Origin: Dicyema japonicum
Taxonomy: Eukaryota; Dicyemida; Rhombozoa; Dicyemidae
Reading direction: 5' to 3'
Assembly (NCBI GenBank): GCA_011109175.1
Contig: RDEW01000089.1
Coordinates: forward strand, 27,405-91,404
Length of the DNA: 64,000 bases
Shown here one piece after another: positions 1-11,727 of the stretch; the stretch's first letter is position 1, and each line of letters starts with the position of its first letter. The position numbers were made by a program, and so were the translations under genes. The notes under the pieces are model-generated. The model was not told the DNA's origin. It did no database searches and was given only the letters and a program-made list of their open reading frames with translations.

Positions 1-596
1 GTGGGATATAATTATCTTCATTTTCACGGTAAACAAAAATAGATAACCTGCACTTTACGGATTCCCACGGTTATTGATTACAGACAAAACTACAAGCTTT
101 TTCTTAAATGCACTGAAAATGAACAATTTTCAAGGAGACTAATGGATGAATTATTCGAGGAGGAAGATAAACTCCTAACACCAACTAAGTGCGTGATCGA
201 GGAGAGGATAGACTACTTTCTTTTCACATCTTGAAAAATTTAAAAACTTTAAAAATTTTGCTACGAAAATAATTGCTAGTTTGGTTCGACATTTGTGTGA
301 ACAACTTTTTTCATTTATGAAATTAACAAAATTGTTCAAAGAACAAGACTCACTGATGAAAATTTATCGGCTTTAATAAAAGTCGGGACTACACGAATAG
401 TTGAGCCCGACATATCAAAAATTGTATCCGAAAAAAGATGTCAATCCTCCGGAAGTTGCTCTAAGTTCAAAGAACAAGACTCACTGATGAAAATTTATCG
501 GCTTTAATAAAAGTCGGGACTACACGAATAGTTGAGCCCGACATATCAAAAATTGTATCCGAAAAAAGATGTCAATCCTCCGGAAGTTGCTCTAAG
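1..596 (+). pseudogene. hAT transposase C-terminal remnant
   Basis: The plus strand from about 281 encodes a tail of the hAT dimerisation type, with CEQLFS followed by a reading RLTDENLSALIKVGTT and then DISKIVSEK. This resembles the end of the GTF2IRD2/ZBED group of hAT transposases. The 1-280 part reads through KLFLKCTENEQFSRRLMDEL with stops further on, which fits decayed upstream transposase. There is no start, the frame is broken at least once near 325, and the element end was not found. Family assignment rests on the CEQLFS/RLTDENL motifs; it is a fossil, not a gene. Confidence 0.6.
335..596 (+). repeat. 131-bp exact tandem duplication
   Basis: The segment from 335 to 465 is repeated without visible change at 466-596. 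It duplicates the last part of the hAT remnant. 131 is not a multiple of 3, so the frame is disturbed. Unlike most other local duplications here there is no N at the junction. Confidence 0.9.
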
Positions 597-1177
597 CACG
601 ATTAGAAGATGGTGGTTTTTCATTAAAGAAATAATCTTTCCTTGATTAAAAAATTATTATAAATGCGGCCCTCGAAACTAAATGAGTTTGACACCCGGGG
701 GATAGAGGTTTTCATGATGAGAACCAAAGTTCGAAACATTCAGATAATACTCAACTAGGAGGTAGGGGAAACAGGCGAAATATTTAAGCCTAGTGGCAGG
801 ACTAAAAATACAGCACCCTCCATCTAACTCCTTATTTCTAATAAAATTTCATGATTCATGGTATTTTCAATTGAACTAAAACAATGCTTTTAAGTTATTA
901 AGAGTTACGCTGTTGGTAAGTTTTTTTTTAATAAAACGATTTACTTACAAAAATGAAAGATTTAGATAATTAATCCATTGCAGATAGGATTGCGTATGTG
1001 TTTCCACGTGATATGGCAATCGATTCGTTGTCTTAGCCAGCAGTTCTTGCTTGCTAATTTCTGACCTAACAGCCTTACAGCAACTCAAGGCCCATTTTTA
1101 CTGTGATTGTCTGATAGTACGGGTTTTCCAATATTCGAAGGGATCTCTAATGTTCCTCCAAAGTTTTCTCTTCTCTT
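597..1177. other. no recognisable feature
   Basis: AT-rich sequence with no open frame or motif that I can assign. Confidence 0.5.
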
Positions 1178-1744
1178 GTATCAGCTTCGTTCTTTTTTTA
1201 TGAAATATGGGGCAGTTCTTATAGTTGTGGGACTGCGGTTTTTTAAGGAACTCCTATTCAAAAAACATGTTTTAAAAACATTTTCTGAGCAGCATTTTTT
1301 TAAAGAATTTTTTCGAGCAGTCGTGGTTTTGATACCCCAGCGTCGGTCACAGACCATGCTTCTAAGCAAGTCGAGGATCAGAAAAGAAAAAAGTATTGAA
1401 GGATCATGTGTTTGTCCCATTTGCTGTTAANGTACCAGCTTCGTTCTTTTTTTATGAAATATGGGGCAGTTCTTGTAGTTGTGGGACTGCCGTTTTTTAA
1501 GGAACTCCTATTCAAAAAACATGTTTTAAAAACATTTTCTGAGCAGCATTTTTTTAAAAGAATTTTTTCGAGCAGTCGTGGTTTTGATACCCCAGCGTCG
1601 GTCACAGACCATGCTTCTAAGCAAGTCGAAGATCAGAAAAGAAAAAAGTACCGAAGGATCATGTGTTTGTCCCATTTGCTGTTAAAACTTCAGGAATCGT
1701 TGGGCCATAAGTGGACGACCAAGTCCGTCAAATCGGTTCAATGA
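1178..1744. repeat. duplicated anonymous segment around a single N
   Basis: Positions 1178-1430 recur after the N at 1431 with a few substitutions and one extra A. Open frames exist on both strands, but neither resembles a known protein and they are low complexity (many Phe/Lys). The duplication starting exactly at a lone N suggests an unmerged contig overlap. Confidence 0.7.
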
Positions 1745-2137
1745 TCCAAAAGGTCACAAAAAATCTGCGTAAGATTGAAAGACTTCAAGAGCGTATCTCG
1801 ATGGCTTTTGTCAAGGAAGCAGCCAATCAATATCCCTAAATTAATAATTCGTTAGTTTGCGTTAAAAAATTCTTAAATCACAGTAAAAACATCACCCATA
1901 TTGAGCTCCACTTGAGGAAGTTAACCGTTTGTCCCCAATCAATCTGTAGAAACAGTTCCAAACCACATCGAGTTCTCTTATACTTTGATGCCTCATTTCG
2001 TCTGTAGATCAATAGCAGGACAGGAGTTGTACTAAAACAACAACAAACTACTAATAGATGCCATACAATTCCCTGGTATGTGAAACGTGGGCTTGAGTCG
2101 ATGAAAGAAATATAAATGTATTACAAAAATTGTAAAA
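1745..2137. other. no recognisable feature
   Basis: Between the duplicated segment and the kelch gene I see no coding or RNA signal. Confidence 0.5.
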
Positions 2138-2857
2138 TCAGTCAGAAATATCCATAGACTCTTCAGACTCGGAAGAAGACTCGTCAGAATCACCCATCAG
2201 TACTTTACTGTCAGCAGATTGAGGTATTAGAAGATTCCACGTGTCCAACTTAAACAAATCAATGCTGTAAAAGTCCCCAAACATTTCTGAGTACTCATCA
2301 GAGTCATAAAACCCTAACAAGATTAGATAATCAAAAAACCGCCAAACAAATAAATCATTCCACTTTTACAGCACAGAGAAGAGTTAATTCGAGGGAGAGG
2401 ACTCACGACTGGCGATATTTGGGGGACAAACCGACGTTTCCTGCCAGCATCGATCACAGACAGGTCGTTGAGAATATCTGAGGTCTCCTTTCCTCTGAGT
2501 ATCAAAAATCAACCTCGTCTTTTTCAGAACAGTCCCTAGATCCTCCAAAAATGACAATTCTCCCAGTCCCGATACAACAGAAGCCGAAACCGGACCGTGG
2601 AAGAGACCGACAAGATCCTCCAACATCAACTCTGCTGAAGAGCGCCTTCAGAGATCCGTCTTCTACCAAAAATTAAAAAATCAAGTGCCTGACTTTGCAT
2701 TGTGATAGAGAATAAGTCATCGAGGACCACCCCGTTAGAAAATCCACCATAAATGAAAAACTGATCATCCCCAGCCGAGACAAAGGCCGACCCCGACCTC
2801 GGTGAGGGAATAATTCCATGAACTTCTACTTGGAGCCATGAATGGTGGATAATATCG
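2138..2857 (-). CDS. KLHDC4: KLHDC4-like kelch protein, C-terminal part
   Basis: Read on the minus strand this gives consecutive kelch blades: IPSPRSGSAFVSAGDD then FFIYGGFSNG; LPRSGFGFCCIGTGRIVIFGG; and CCKSGMIYLFGG joined to FYDSDEYSEMFGDFYSIDLF. It ends in an acidic tail with DSDESSSESEES. Order, spacing and acidic end match the second half of animal KLHDC4 (kelch domain-containing protein 4); its cellular role is poorly defined. Frames join only if short GT..AG introns are removed: one of 26 nt after SEKDE, and one of 26 nt inside the last YLFGG|FYDSDE blade. A further junction near 2630-2690 is not resolved. The N-terminal half is missing: upstream is a single N at 2858, beyond which a different gene begins. 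Confidence 0.75.
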
Positions 2858-2858
2858 N

Positions 2859-3177
2859 GACTGTGAGTTGTAGAAAGTCCTCGAGTTGGGTTGAAAACTC
2901 ATCTGAGAGATTGGAAAGGTCCCCAACTTTGAAGGAAGGGATTACTGCTGGATACTCGGGAGGAATGGTAATCCAGATGGAAAAAGAAGCTGAAATTTAC
3001 TAATAAGGAGTACGTCGACCAGGGAATTCATTAATCCAGTTTTCGAACTCCAACGAGAATTTGTACTCAAGTGGGAACTCTGATAGTACTAACAGAGAAC
3101 TCCCCAAAATACAAACCTTCCATCTCGTCAATATAGATGCACTGAAGAGAGGCAAGCTCGTCCTGTTGTTCGTCCAT
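2859..3177 (-). CDS. RWD-domain protein, N-terminal part (RWDD1-like)
   Basis: From ATG at 3177 the minus strand reads MDEQQDELASLQCIYIDEME, the typical start of an RWD domain. After removing GT..AG intervals of about 28 and 30 nt it continues VLSEFPLEYKFSLEFENW and IWITIPPEYPAVIPSFKVGD, ending TQLEDFLQL. The YPP-type motif (PPEYPAVIP) is the RWD signature. RWDD1 and GCN2 share this fold; length and start favour RWDD1. The frame runs into the N at 2858, where a kelch sequence starts out of frame, so the 3' end of this gene is missing rather than fused. Confidence 0.65.
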
Positions 3178-3322
3178 ACAAGCTTAGATTGTAATTACTT
3201 TTATTTTTTATAATTTTAAAATTTATTACTTAATTTTCATTAATCTTTTATTTTAGAAGCTATTTTAAATATATAAGATTGAATTTGTAATTTAATTTTC
3301 GTCAACAATTCATTTTACTTTA

Positions 3323-3854
3323 GTGTGCGTCATGTGGTTTACCAATTCTGGTAGCGTCAGATATAGTCCTAAACTATATCTAAAAAAAATCATTTGCTTC
3401 CTACCAACCAGAGGACTTCCTACTGGACGGCATTCTCTCAATGTTGGAACATTTTATCGATTGAGACTGTTAACCTCAGGAGACGTGGATCAAAATCCAG
3501 GCCCAAAGAAGTTATCAATCCAGAGCGTAAACATAAACGGGACCAGAGGAAAGATTGCTGAACTTTCCTTATTTTTGGAGAGGAATAGAGTAGATATCTG
3601 CCGTCTCCAGGAAACGAAGCTTTCAGAAAACATTCCTACTCCTCTCTTTAATGGATGCAACACAATAAGATCTGACCGTCCATCTGGCCAAGGAGGGGGT
3701 CTACTGACTCTTGTAAGAAAAGGAATAAAATACCTTGAGAACCCTTCTCCTTACAAGAGTCTGATCGAAGACTCGAACACGGAGATAATTGGAATTTCTA
3801 TTATAATTTTTATTGGAAAAATTGAAATTGCGAATGTTTATGTTCCTCCTCCGG
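3323..3854 (+). CDS. 2A peptide plus EEP endonuclease N-terminus (partial)
   Basis: Residues about 53-61 read GDVDQNPGP, a 2A-like sequence at which ribosomes skip the Gly-Pro bond during translation. Immediately after comes the EEP (AP-endonuclease-like) domain: SIQSVNINGTRGKIAEL, DICRLQETKL with the catalytic-type QET, and GGGLLTLVRKG. In full-length elements this enzyme nicks target DNA for reverse transcription. The upstream 50 residues (from MCVMWFTNSG) have no match I recognise, and the ATG is only the first in frame. The frame is cut at the N at 3855, then the segment from 3587 is repeated. Confidence 0.8.
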
Positions 3855-5540
3855 NAGAGTAGATATCTGCCTTCTCCAGGAAACGAAGCTTTCAGAAAAC
3901 ATTCCTACTCCTTTCTTTAATGGATACAACACAATAAGATCCGACCGTCCATCTTGCCAAGGAGGGGGTCTACTGACTCTTGTAAGAAAAGGAATAAAAT
4001 ACCTTGAGAACCCTTCTCCTTACAAGAGTCTGATCGAAGACTCAAACACGGAGCTAATTGGAATTTCTGTTATAATTTTTATTGGAAAAATTGAAATTGC
4101 GAATGTTTATGTTTCTCCTCCGGGCACCTGCAAGAAAAATTTCTGCTTTGATCTATCGACTTTGGACAAACTGGAGAACTTGCTTATATGTGGAGACCTG
4201 AATGCGAAGCACCCCTCTTGATTCCGCTACCAGGCCGCGATAACGGAGGAAATTTACTATTGTCCCAAATGCAAAACTTACTAATCATCAACAATCCGAA
4301 AAAACACTAGGACACCATACAACACGAAGGACATGGTGAGATCTCCGGACTTGTCAATCTGCTCGCCTCGTCCTTCCCCGATCATTAATTGGACGGTCCG
4401 TCATGACCTCCGGAGTGACCACCATTCAATGATAATGAAGTTGAACTGCGAGCCATGTTTTGGATCGAAGCCTATTCATTTTTTAGATTACAAAAATGCA
4501 AATTGGACTGACTTTGCAGATCTTGTTGATTCAAAACTGCAAGACTTCCACTCTGAAAATTTCTCCTCCATAGACGGAGCTGTATAGTATTTCAACAAAA
4601 CAATTATTGACGGGAGAAAACTTTTGTCAGAAAAGCATATATAAAAAAACGAAAAATTAAAATACGACTCAAAAACAAAGAAAATAATTATGGAAAGAAA
4701 CACCCTTAAGAGAATGACACATTGATCACGAGAGGTCATTAATTGAATCAAGGCACTAAACATTCTGATCACGAAAAACACAAATAACATCCGAAGGAAG
4801 AAACTCATGCGAATTTTTGATGCCGTGAATAATCAGACCTCAATTTCCAACANTTTTGTCAGAAAAGCATATATAAAAAACGAAAAATTAAAATACGACT
4901 CAAATACAAAGAAAATTATTATGGAAAGAAACACCCTTAAGAGAATGACACATTGATCACGAAAGGTCATTAATCGAATCAAGGCACTAAACATTCTGAT
5001 CACGAAAAACACAAATAACATCCGAAGGAAGAAACTCATGCGAATTTTTGATGCCATGAATAATCAGACCTCAATTTCCAACATGTGGAAGATGTTGAGG
5101 CGTCTGAAGAACCCAGAAAACAAAGATAACAAAGAACAACGCCAGCTCAATCTTAATAAATTTATGAAACATTGTATCCGAATCAGTGACATTCCTTATA
5201 AAAAGATTAACACACAACCGAAAATAAAGAGAAAGCCATCCAAAATGGCCCCTGGTCCTAAAACTTATTCACCCTTCTCTCCCACAACCTACATTCCAAC
5301 NTAATCAGACCTCAATTTCCAACATGTGGAAGATGTTGAGGCGTCTGAAGAACCCAGAAAACAAAGATAACAAAGAACAACGCCAGCTCAATCTGAATAA
5401 ATTTATGAAACATTGTATCCGAATCAGTCACATTCCTTATAAAAAATTAACACACAAACGAAAATAAAGAGAAAGCCATCCAAAATTGCTCCTGGTCCTA
5501 AAACTTATTCACCCTTCTCTCCCACAACCTACATTCCAAC
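3587..5540 (+). repeat. three local duplications at single Ns
   Basis: Segments 3587-3854, 4612-4852 and 5061-5300 each restart directly after a lone N (3855, 4853, 5301) with a few percent difference. All lie inside the CR1-like element. The regular size (240-268) and N punctuation point to contig ends from different element copies being abutted. Confidence 0.85.
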
Positions 5541-5755
5541 ATCTTCAAGGAAGGATTATCAACAATCTCCTTCCTAACAACACTAATGAAGTTCATAACC
5601 GACACTAGAACAAGCCAAAACAGGAAAAATCGGTCATATGTACAATCGGCATTCAAAAAGCATTTGACTCTGTCCCAAGGAAGATCCTCATATAAAAATT
5701 ATTTTTGACAAAAATTGCTGCACCACATAAGTTATAGATAGCAAATTTCTTAAGT

Positions 5756-6108
5756 GGACCCCGAGGGAAAGTGTGCGTCGGAAACAAGAGTTCCAGATCA
5801 AGATTGTTACCAAATGGTGTACCCCAGGGATCTCCTTTGTCTCCAATCTTCTTTAATTTGTTTCTGAATGATCTTCCCGTTCCTATGAATAATAATGGCA
5901 TGCTACTTTCCTATGCCGATGACATAGTTGTCGCATCTAGGGACGTAAATGTCGAACATGCTAAAGAAAGACTACAGGGAATACTAAATAACATATATGG
6001 ATGGTTGTGCGAAAATCGATTAAATGCATGTTCCGGAAAGTCACCAATCACTCTATTCACTAAGAATAGAAAGATGGGAACGCAAATAAATGATGTCACG
6101 TTAAATTG
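5756..6108 (+). pseudogene. CR1-like reverse transcriptase palm and thumb
   Basis: The frame contains NGVPQGSPLSPIFFNLFLND, then SYADDIVVAS, the metal-binding YADD box, and LNNIYGWLCENRLN, the usual segment after it. This is the RT palm of CR1/jockey-type elements. It is open for only about 110 codons; upstream RT blocks (FDSVPRK near 5670, where AFKKHLTLSQGRS remains) are frameshifted. It belongs with the 2A/EEP segment upstream. Confidence 0.8.
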
Positions 6109-6622
6109 AGTACCTACAACACAAAAGAATTCGCAGAAGATACTGGGTGTAACTTTTGATACTTCCCTCTGCTTCTCAGCCCATGTGGAATTCATCATAT
6201 CAACATGTGCAAATTAGATCAATTTTGTAAAAGCCCTTCTTTGGAACTGTGAAGGAATTTATCCACCAGGTGTCGGGACCCTCTACAAACAGTATATCGA
6301 GCCAACAATAGGCTATGCATGTGCTGTATGAGGATCTAACCTGGCGTCAACGAACCTAATAACAATTCAAGAAATCCAGTCAAAAGTAATCAATTTACTG
6401 GATAACTATACGGGTAAAGAAATTGCCCCCAGAACACTTGAGTCTATCATAGAGGCAACTGGAGGCAATTTCAAAAGAGGAAGGATAAAAGACCCCCGTC
6501 CGTATAGAAAATGTGTGTGGTCACGGACAGAACACCGAGAAAAGATGGCCCGAGATGCCGGGATCACCTGGATATTAGTAGTTAAGACAATGTTTCTTTG
6601 GCTAAAAAAATAATAATAATAA

Positions 6623-7934
6623 TAGGGGCTTATGTGAACGTCCAGCGCTTTCGGCTGGACGCTTAATGCAGTCGCCTCCTTCATGTTAGTCAGGTTGAGA
6701 TAACCAACTAAAACTCCTCTTAACCGGCAGTTTTCTTAATCCCCGATTTAAAAAACTAGTTCATTTTAATTTATTTAGAATATATATAGCGAATGTATTT
6801 ACCAAATGCACCGCTTGTCAAAAGAATAATTAAATTGGTTTACCAGCAGAAAACTTGATGATATAATTGAACAAATTGAATCAGGCAAACTAACATTCGA
6901 AGCATACAAAAATCTGAGCATTAATGACGCCATGATATATTTGAGCTAAGTTAGGAAAGAATTCTGCCCATGTACCATTTTTAAAAATTTTTTAAATAAA
7001 AAACAATTTATTACGTAACAAGACAATCAAAACAATTCAACTGATAGGATGGAATGGCTGTTTCCCCTGACCATTGCCAGAGAAATCCTTTGGAACAAAC
7101 ATTCGGTTTCCCGCCATTCATAACTAACTATCGAAATCATTGACCCAAGCGATCTTAGAAAAATGATCATCTTGGGGCCGAAGACTCCACTCGTCTCGAC
7201 AACAGCGGGCTGTACATGGAATCTTATGGAGAAGCCATTTTAAATGTTCTAATAATGCCAAATGCAATATGGACTCTCTAATAATGAACAACGTTGAGAA
7301 TTATAATGATTTTGCTTTATGCTCCAATTAATCAAATCTCATGATAGAAGATGATTTTTTGAAAATCGAATTTGGGGAGGAGATATTCTTAGAAAAAAAT
7401 TAAAATAGAAACGGCTGAATTGTCAAATTAAGGCAACTAATATGTGCCATGAAAAACTTGATAATTTTTTAAACCTTGTAAATATAGGGGAGGTCGAAGA
7501 GAAAGATGATACTAATGTGGTAACTAAGAAAGAATGTGATTCGGCTCTTCTAGCATTAAAAAAAATATTTTAAACAGCTTGAATGATTTAAATGGAATGG
7601 AGGGGTTAAATAAAATTTCAAAAAAATTGAAGAAAAGAAATTGGTTAATAACACACTCGCTAATTGGTTTTTCCTTTATCACTCCTTCTAACCACAGGTT
7701 TTTCGAATTTCCAAAATTGGCGGTTATGAGGATTCTTACTGTATCGTTCATACTGTGTTTTGGCAGGTACCCCCTTGAAGGAAACAAAATACTGGAACGC
7801 AGAACTTTTGAGATCAGCCTTTCAAAATTGTTGCTCCCGATGTCATTGTGCAACTCAGCTTAAAGAATGTCGTTGAGTTCCTATATAGATCAAGAGATTA
7901 TCATTAAAAAACATTCCCAAGAAAACATACAATT
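6623..7934. other. no recognisable gene; scattered decayed frames
   Basis: Overlapping open frames of about 95-110 codons occur on both strands at 7524-7863, but neither shows a domain I recognise. The plus strand at 7500-7570 reads VVTKKECDSALLALKKIF, which could be a decayed DNA-transposon protein; I cannot support more. Confidence 0.4.
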
Positions 7935-8215
7935 AGTTAAGTTTCCCTTGTCCCATATTCCCAATTATCTTCAGCCTCGACAATGATCTTCTGTTGCGCG
8001 TTCTTTTTAGTTGTCCAGGCCGAAATTAGTCTCATGCCAACCGCCGATAGGTCTTCATTCAAGATAGTTGGAAGTGTCGTTCTTGGCCTTTCAAGGAATC
8101 GGCTTCTGTGTATGGGAAGTTGTTGTCGATTGCAACATTTTCGGGGACCTGGTATTTAAACGTAACATGTGGCCAAAGAGGCTCCATCTTGATTTGAAAA
8201 TATCATCTGACAGCA
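7935..8215 (-). pseudogene. RTE-type retrotransposon 3' fragment
   Basis: Minus strand reads SRWSLFGHMLRL, then with frame changes RTTLPTILNEDLSAVGMRL and ISAWTTKKNAQQK. RWxLFGHxLR followed by GRPRxTLP is the hallmark C-terminus of RTE elements in this window (compare 20411-20701 and 62130-62732). 5'-truncated and frameshifted. Confidence 0.7.
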
Positions 8216-9433
8216 CTCCGGATTTTCATTTGTTATAAAGGTTTGCATTGAGAGATCTTCACGGGCAGTTTACCTTGATTACCGATTTGAGCTGAGCTCT
8301 GTGGGAAGAGCCAAACGATCAATTCCCGTTTAGGGATTCCCCAAGTCCCAGAGTTGTAGGTTAGTACGAGAAACAAAAACTTTGTGTATCTAAGCCTGGT
8401 GTTTCATCTTTTTTTATATCAAAGATAAGCTATTTATTGAAATTTTAAACTCAAAATAGTTACCTTAATAAAATTTAACAATTATAAAATTTTAATAAAT
8501 TTTATTTTAAAAATTAAAATTTTCTGGTTGCCTTAGTCATCATACATTTTGAACTTCAGTCGATCTTGTGGACGGCCGGTAGTTTGTTTTGTATGAGTCA
8601 CGATTAAATGTTCATAGAGGTCGTCAATTTTTCTCTTTTATTTAGCAACACCACAGAATGTACGAGTTATCTTAGCATTGAAATCGATTAACGGGATGTA
8701 GACGCCGGATAGTTAGGGAGGAAGTAATTATTTGAGTTGGGGGAAAGTCTAGACAACGAGGTGAGTCAAGGATTGAAAATGTCCACCAAATCTACCAGAT
8801 AATATTAAGAGCCAAGTTGTCTAATAAACTTAAAAACACGTTGTTAAGCGTCAAAAACAAAATTAGCAAGCAAGTCCAAAGATGGTCTTAAAATCTCCAA
8901 TTGTCATCTGTGATAAGGAACATCTCCCTTTTGTCGTTGTAGAATACAAAGTTTTCATGGGTGTTTCTTAGAGAGATTATATCCTTCATTTCAGAGCACT
9001 ATTCTCCCTTGGTCTACAAAGAGTGAGTTGATCTTACTTTTCACGTCCTTTAGTCATGGGGCACCACCTTTTGAATCTATCCATTGGACTGCCTGGGTCG
9101 TCAAGGAAGTACGTATGTGCATCAAAGTTACCTTCTTCCCCAGCTGAAGGGCTCTTTTATTCGGTCATTGGAACATTTCCCTAAAGTAATGATTTAAACC
9201 CAACAAACCATTTCTGACATTCCATCAGTATTACCGGCATTTATAGTCTCAGATGCCACGTTACTAAAACGCAAATTTATGCGTACAATTAAAGAACATA
9301 AAAGATTAGGAAAATCTTTTGGTTATAGGTTGACCTTGAGCGATTTTATGTGAATGATGACTTTAATATATTCTCCCTCATTTGCAAACAACATTGTTTT
9401 ACTTGAGGATTTTTAACAGCTTTAAAGAAAGTC
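8216..9433. other. no assignable gene; possible decayed host exons on minus strand
   Basis: Minus-strand fragments such as FDAHTYFLDDPGSPMDRFK (about 9060-9130) and RNTHENFVFYNDKREMF (about 8910-8990) are more protein-like than background and could be exons separated by very short introns. I do not recognise the family. Confidence 0.3.
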
Positions 9434-9590
9434 AGATCCGTGAATAATCCTTTCTTACAGAAGAAGCGCTGGACGGTTAACGGAATTGTAATGCGATCCC
9501 TGGAGTCTGCTGGTTGCCCATCCATATTGGAAACCAACAGCCCTGGACAGGGAAGGCGGAAAGCGACTAGAGGGAATAAGAAATTTTCGT
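9434..9590 (+). pseudogene. restriction-like-endonuclease LINE fragment
   Basis: The plus strand reads VNGIVMRSLESAGCPSIL, then a decayed stretch ending GQGRRKATRG. This aligns with MNNIVMRALEAAGFTAML and GLDRGDGKRPDG of the LINE at 45100-46720. The catalytic RPD of that domain has become KAT here, so the fragment is dead. Confidence 0.65.
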
Positions 9591-9769
9591 TCGAAAAGTG
9601 GAAACCGTTAAATGGGATTCAAATGTGTCGACTCGCTCCCCTCCACAATCATCATCGAGAATGTGATAAAGGCATTTTTGCCACAGAGAAAGCCGAGAAA
9701 ACAAGTACAAAGGACTCCTCGATCGATAACCTTCCTACGCGATTTTTGTCGAACCAACCGCAGCAATAA

Positions 9770-10349
9770 GTAACAAATCCCTGATTTTCCTAAAGAAATT
9801 CGGACGTATTGCCACGCTCAGAAGACACGATGACCGTGAAACGGAATGGCTCATCCAGTTGGTCTCCATAACAGTCCATAGGGGAAACGCCTCATCAATA
9901 AAGTCAACCGGAATAAAACAATTACTTTCTAATTGTTCTCATTATTTTTACACAAAAAAATGTCAGGAATTTCATTTCAAAGTAAATGTACTAATAAAGT
10001 ATAACAGTGAGGTGTGTGGAGTATCTGGGAATATTCATCCCTATTTAATACTCTAAATTACACAAGGGTTCGATCAAAATACGAGCTTAGTGATCTGAAG
10101 GTTGAGGTGGTGACTAACTTAGTACCACTATGCCTACTTTTACTGAACTTCACGTCTTTATTTCTTGTGATGGCCCTGACTTACCGTTCCTTATTAATGG
10201 ACTTATGAGACATTATAAACCCGATGTTTGGCACAAAGTATCATCACACGGATCAATGTCTGGGTTACACACACAAACAACCACGTGGACTAAATAGAAC
10301 AACACAATCACAAGTCATTTAAATACAAAAATATCTGCAATATTAAACT
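9770..10349. other. no recognisable feature
   Basis: Intergenic sequence downstream of CHMP7 with short unassignable frames only. Confidence 0.4.
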
Positions 10350-11565
10350 TTACTCCATCTGAGCCACACGTTCCTTCTCCAAGTCGAACGTTGGTACAGG
10401 CAGATCCTCAACAGAAGGCATCAATAGCTCCTCCTTCATCAACTCATTATATTCTTCCTACACTTCCGAACATTAACTAACCAATCAAAGGTCTCAACGG
10501 ATTCCAACAGCTAAAATACAACCAAACCGCCCACATCTCTCCATTCATCCATAACCCCCGCCAATTCTTCCACATCCACACCATGTGACACATTTGATAG
10601 CAGAAGAGCTCTCAACAACTACAAATAACCTCAAATCTACAGCTCTGTCAAGCTCCTACTAGTCGTGGTGAGCCACAATGGACTCCAAATTGTCCATCAC
10701 ACCGTAAATCCATTCCATTCTGGCTATCATGCGTTTACTTCTGCTCATCATCCCCAGGTTCTTAAGTTTCCCTACCACATGCCCCCTCTCGATGATCTGA
10801 AAGTCAATCTAGTGTTACGAAACAAAGTACAAATACAACGATTCTGTGAGCTCCTTGCTTTCCAATGTCAGTTTGTTGCAAAGAGAGACACAGCTAACAT
10901 GTGAGCAGAAATCGTGAACCTGGAGACGGAATAATTCGATTATTCGATTGGGGAAAACTGATGTGTCTGAATGGTCCCTGAATTTCACGAAACTGCCGTG
11001 AGGGGCGGAGGAGTCGACTGAGCACAGCCCGGACTTACTAATGTTCGTCAAAACGGTAGAAAGTAACTCAGGGTCCAAATTAAAAAGAAATTCTCTTGCC
11101 AATTCCTCGCAAAAATACAGTTTCCTATCCTTTTCGTCAATAAATTCCATAATGAGTCGCTCCATCTCCTACATGTGATAAAAACAATCGACTTTGATCA
11201 CATCCATGTGGTTGAACTCAGTTTCTTTGTCCTCTCCGATAAACAGAGAAGACATTGAATGAATGAGACCAGTAGTATAACAGTTTAAGCCAGCCAAGTA
11301 AGAAGAAAGCAGTAAAATAGCACACGACCCACGTGGATTACCAAATAGTACTTTTCCAATTCAGAATGACATAGTCAATGCATGCTGGGGTACGTCCATT
11401 TGCCGCGAAATGACTTGAGATGGAAGAGACAGTAACTTTAGACTGTCTTAGATCTACTAGTCGCTGATGTATCTTCTCAGACCAATATTTGACCTTCGAA
11501 ATGGCGTCTTGTGGGTTTACTTTGCTTACTGGTTGATATAAGTTGAATAAATATGGATCGTTCAT
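10350..11565 (-). CDS. CHMP7: CHMP7-like ESCRT-III protein
   Basis: CHMP7 recruits ESCRT-III to the nuclear envelope for membrane sealing. From ATG at 11565 the first exon reads MNDPYLFNLYQPVSKV and GRTPACIDYVILNW, a winged-helix-like N-terminal half. Next come IHSMSSLFIGEDKETE, EMERLIMEFIDEKDRKLYFC and ELLSTVLTNISKSGLC. The ESCRT-III helix follows: LCNKLTLESKELTESL joined to GHVVGKLKNLGMMSRSKRM and MEWIYGVMDNLESIV, matching the CHMP7 positions where human has AGKKQLALRSLKAKQRTEK. The C-terminus ends FDLEKERVAQME, in the place of the MIT-interacting tail. Joining needs very short introns, for example 27 nt before IIERGH. Some junctions (about 11170-11340, 10400-10650) are uncertain. Appears intact; moderately divergent. 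Confidence 0.75.
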
Positions 11566-11727
11566 TCTAGATGATAGAATTCAACCTACCTAAGTTAAAT
11601 TTGAGTCTATTTAAAAAATAAATTTATTTTATATTAAACGATTTGTTATATTAATAAAATTTATTTATTGCCCCAAGATCACTGGATATTTTTTTTAAAT
11701 AATAACTTATTAAGAAATAAAAGTAGC

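Larger units (their letters stand above)
3323..6622 (+). mobile_element. CR1-like non-LTR retrotransposon with 2A peptide
   Basis: Components in order: 2A peptide and start of an endonuclease/exonuclease/phosphatase (EEP) domain (3323-3854), degenerate linker, reverse transcriptase with YADD (5756-6108), thumb region, and a 3' end reading RTEHREKMARDAGITW followed by an AAT microsatellite at 6606-6622. The same 3' end occurs at 25800-26090, 48120-48240 and 53640-53940, which defines the family. The copy is inactive: many stops, and three segments are duplicated at lone Ns (3855, 4853, 5301). Confidence 0.8.

Noticed and set aside
335-596. CRISPR or satellite array
   Set aside because: Only two units, no spacers, and the unit is transposase coding sequence. 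No CRISPR, rRNA or complete tRNA gene was seen in the window.
1181-1744. Phe/Lys-rich open frames on both strands
   Set aside because: Repeated, low-complexity, mutually overlapping and without any domain; better explained by chance in an assembly-duplicated segment.
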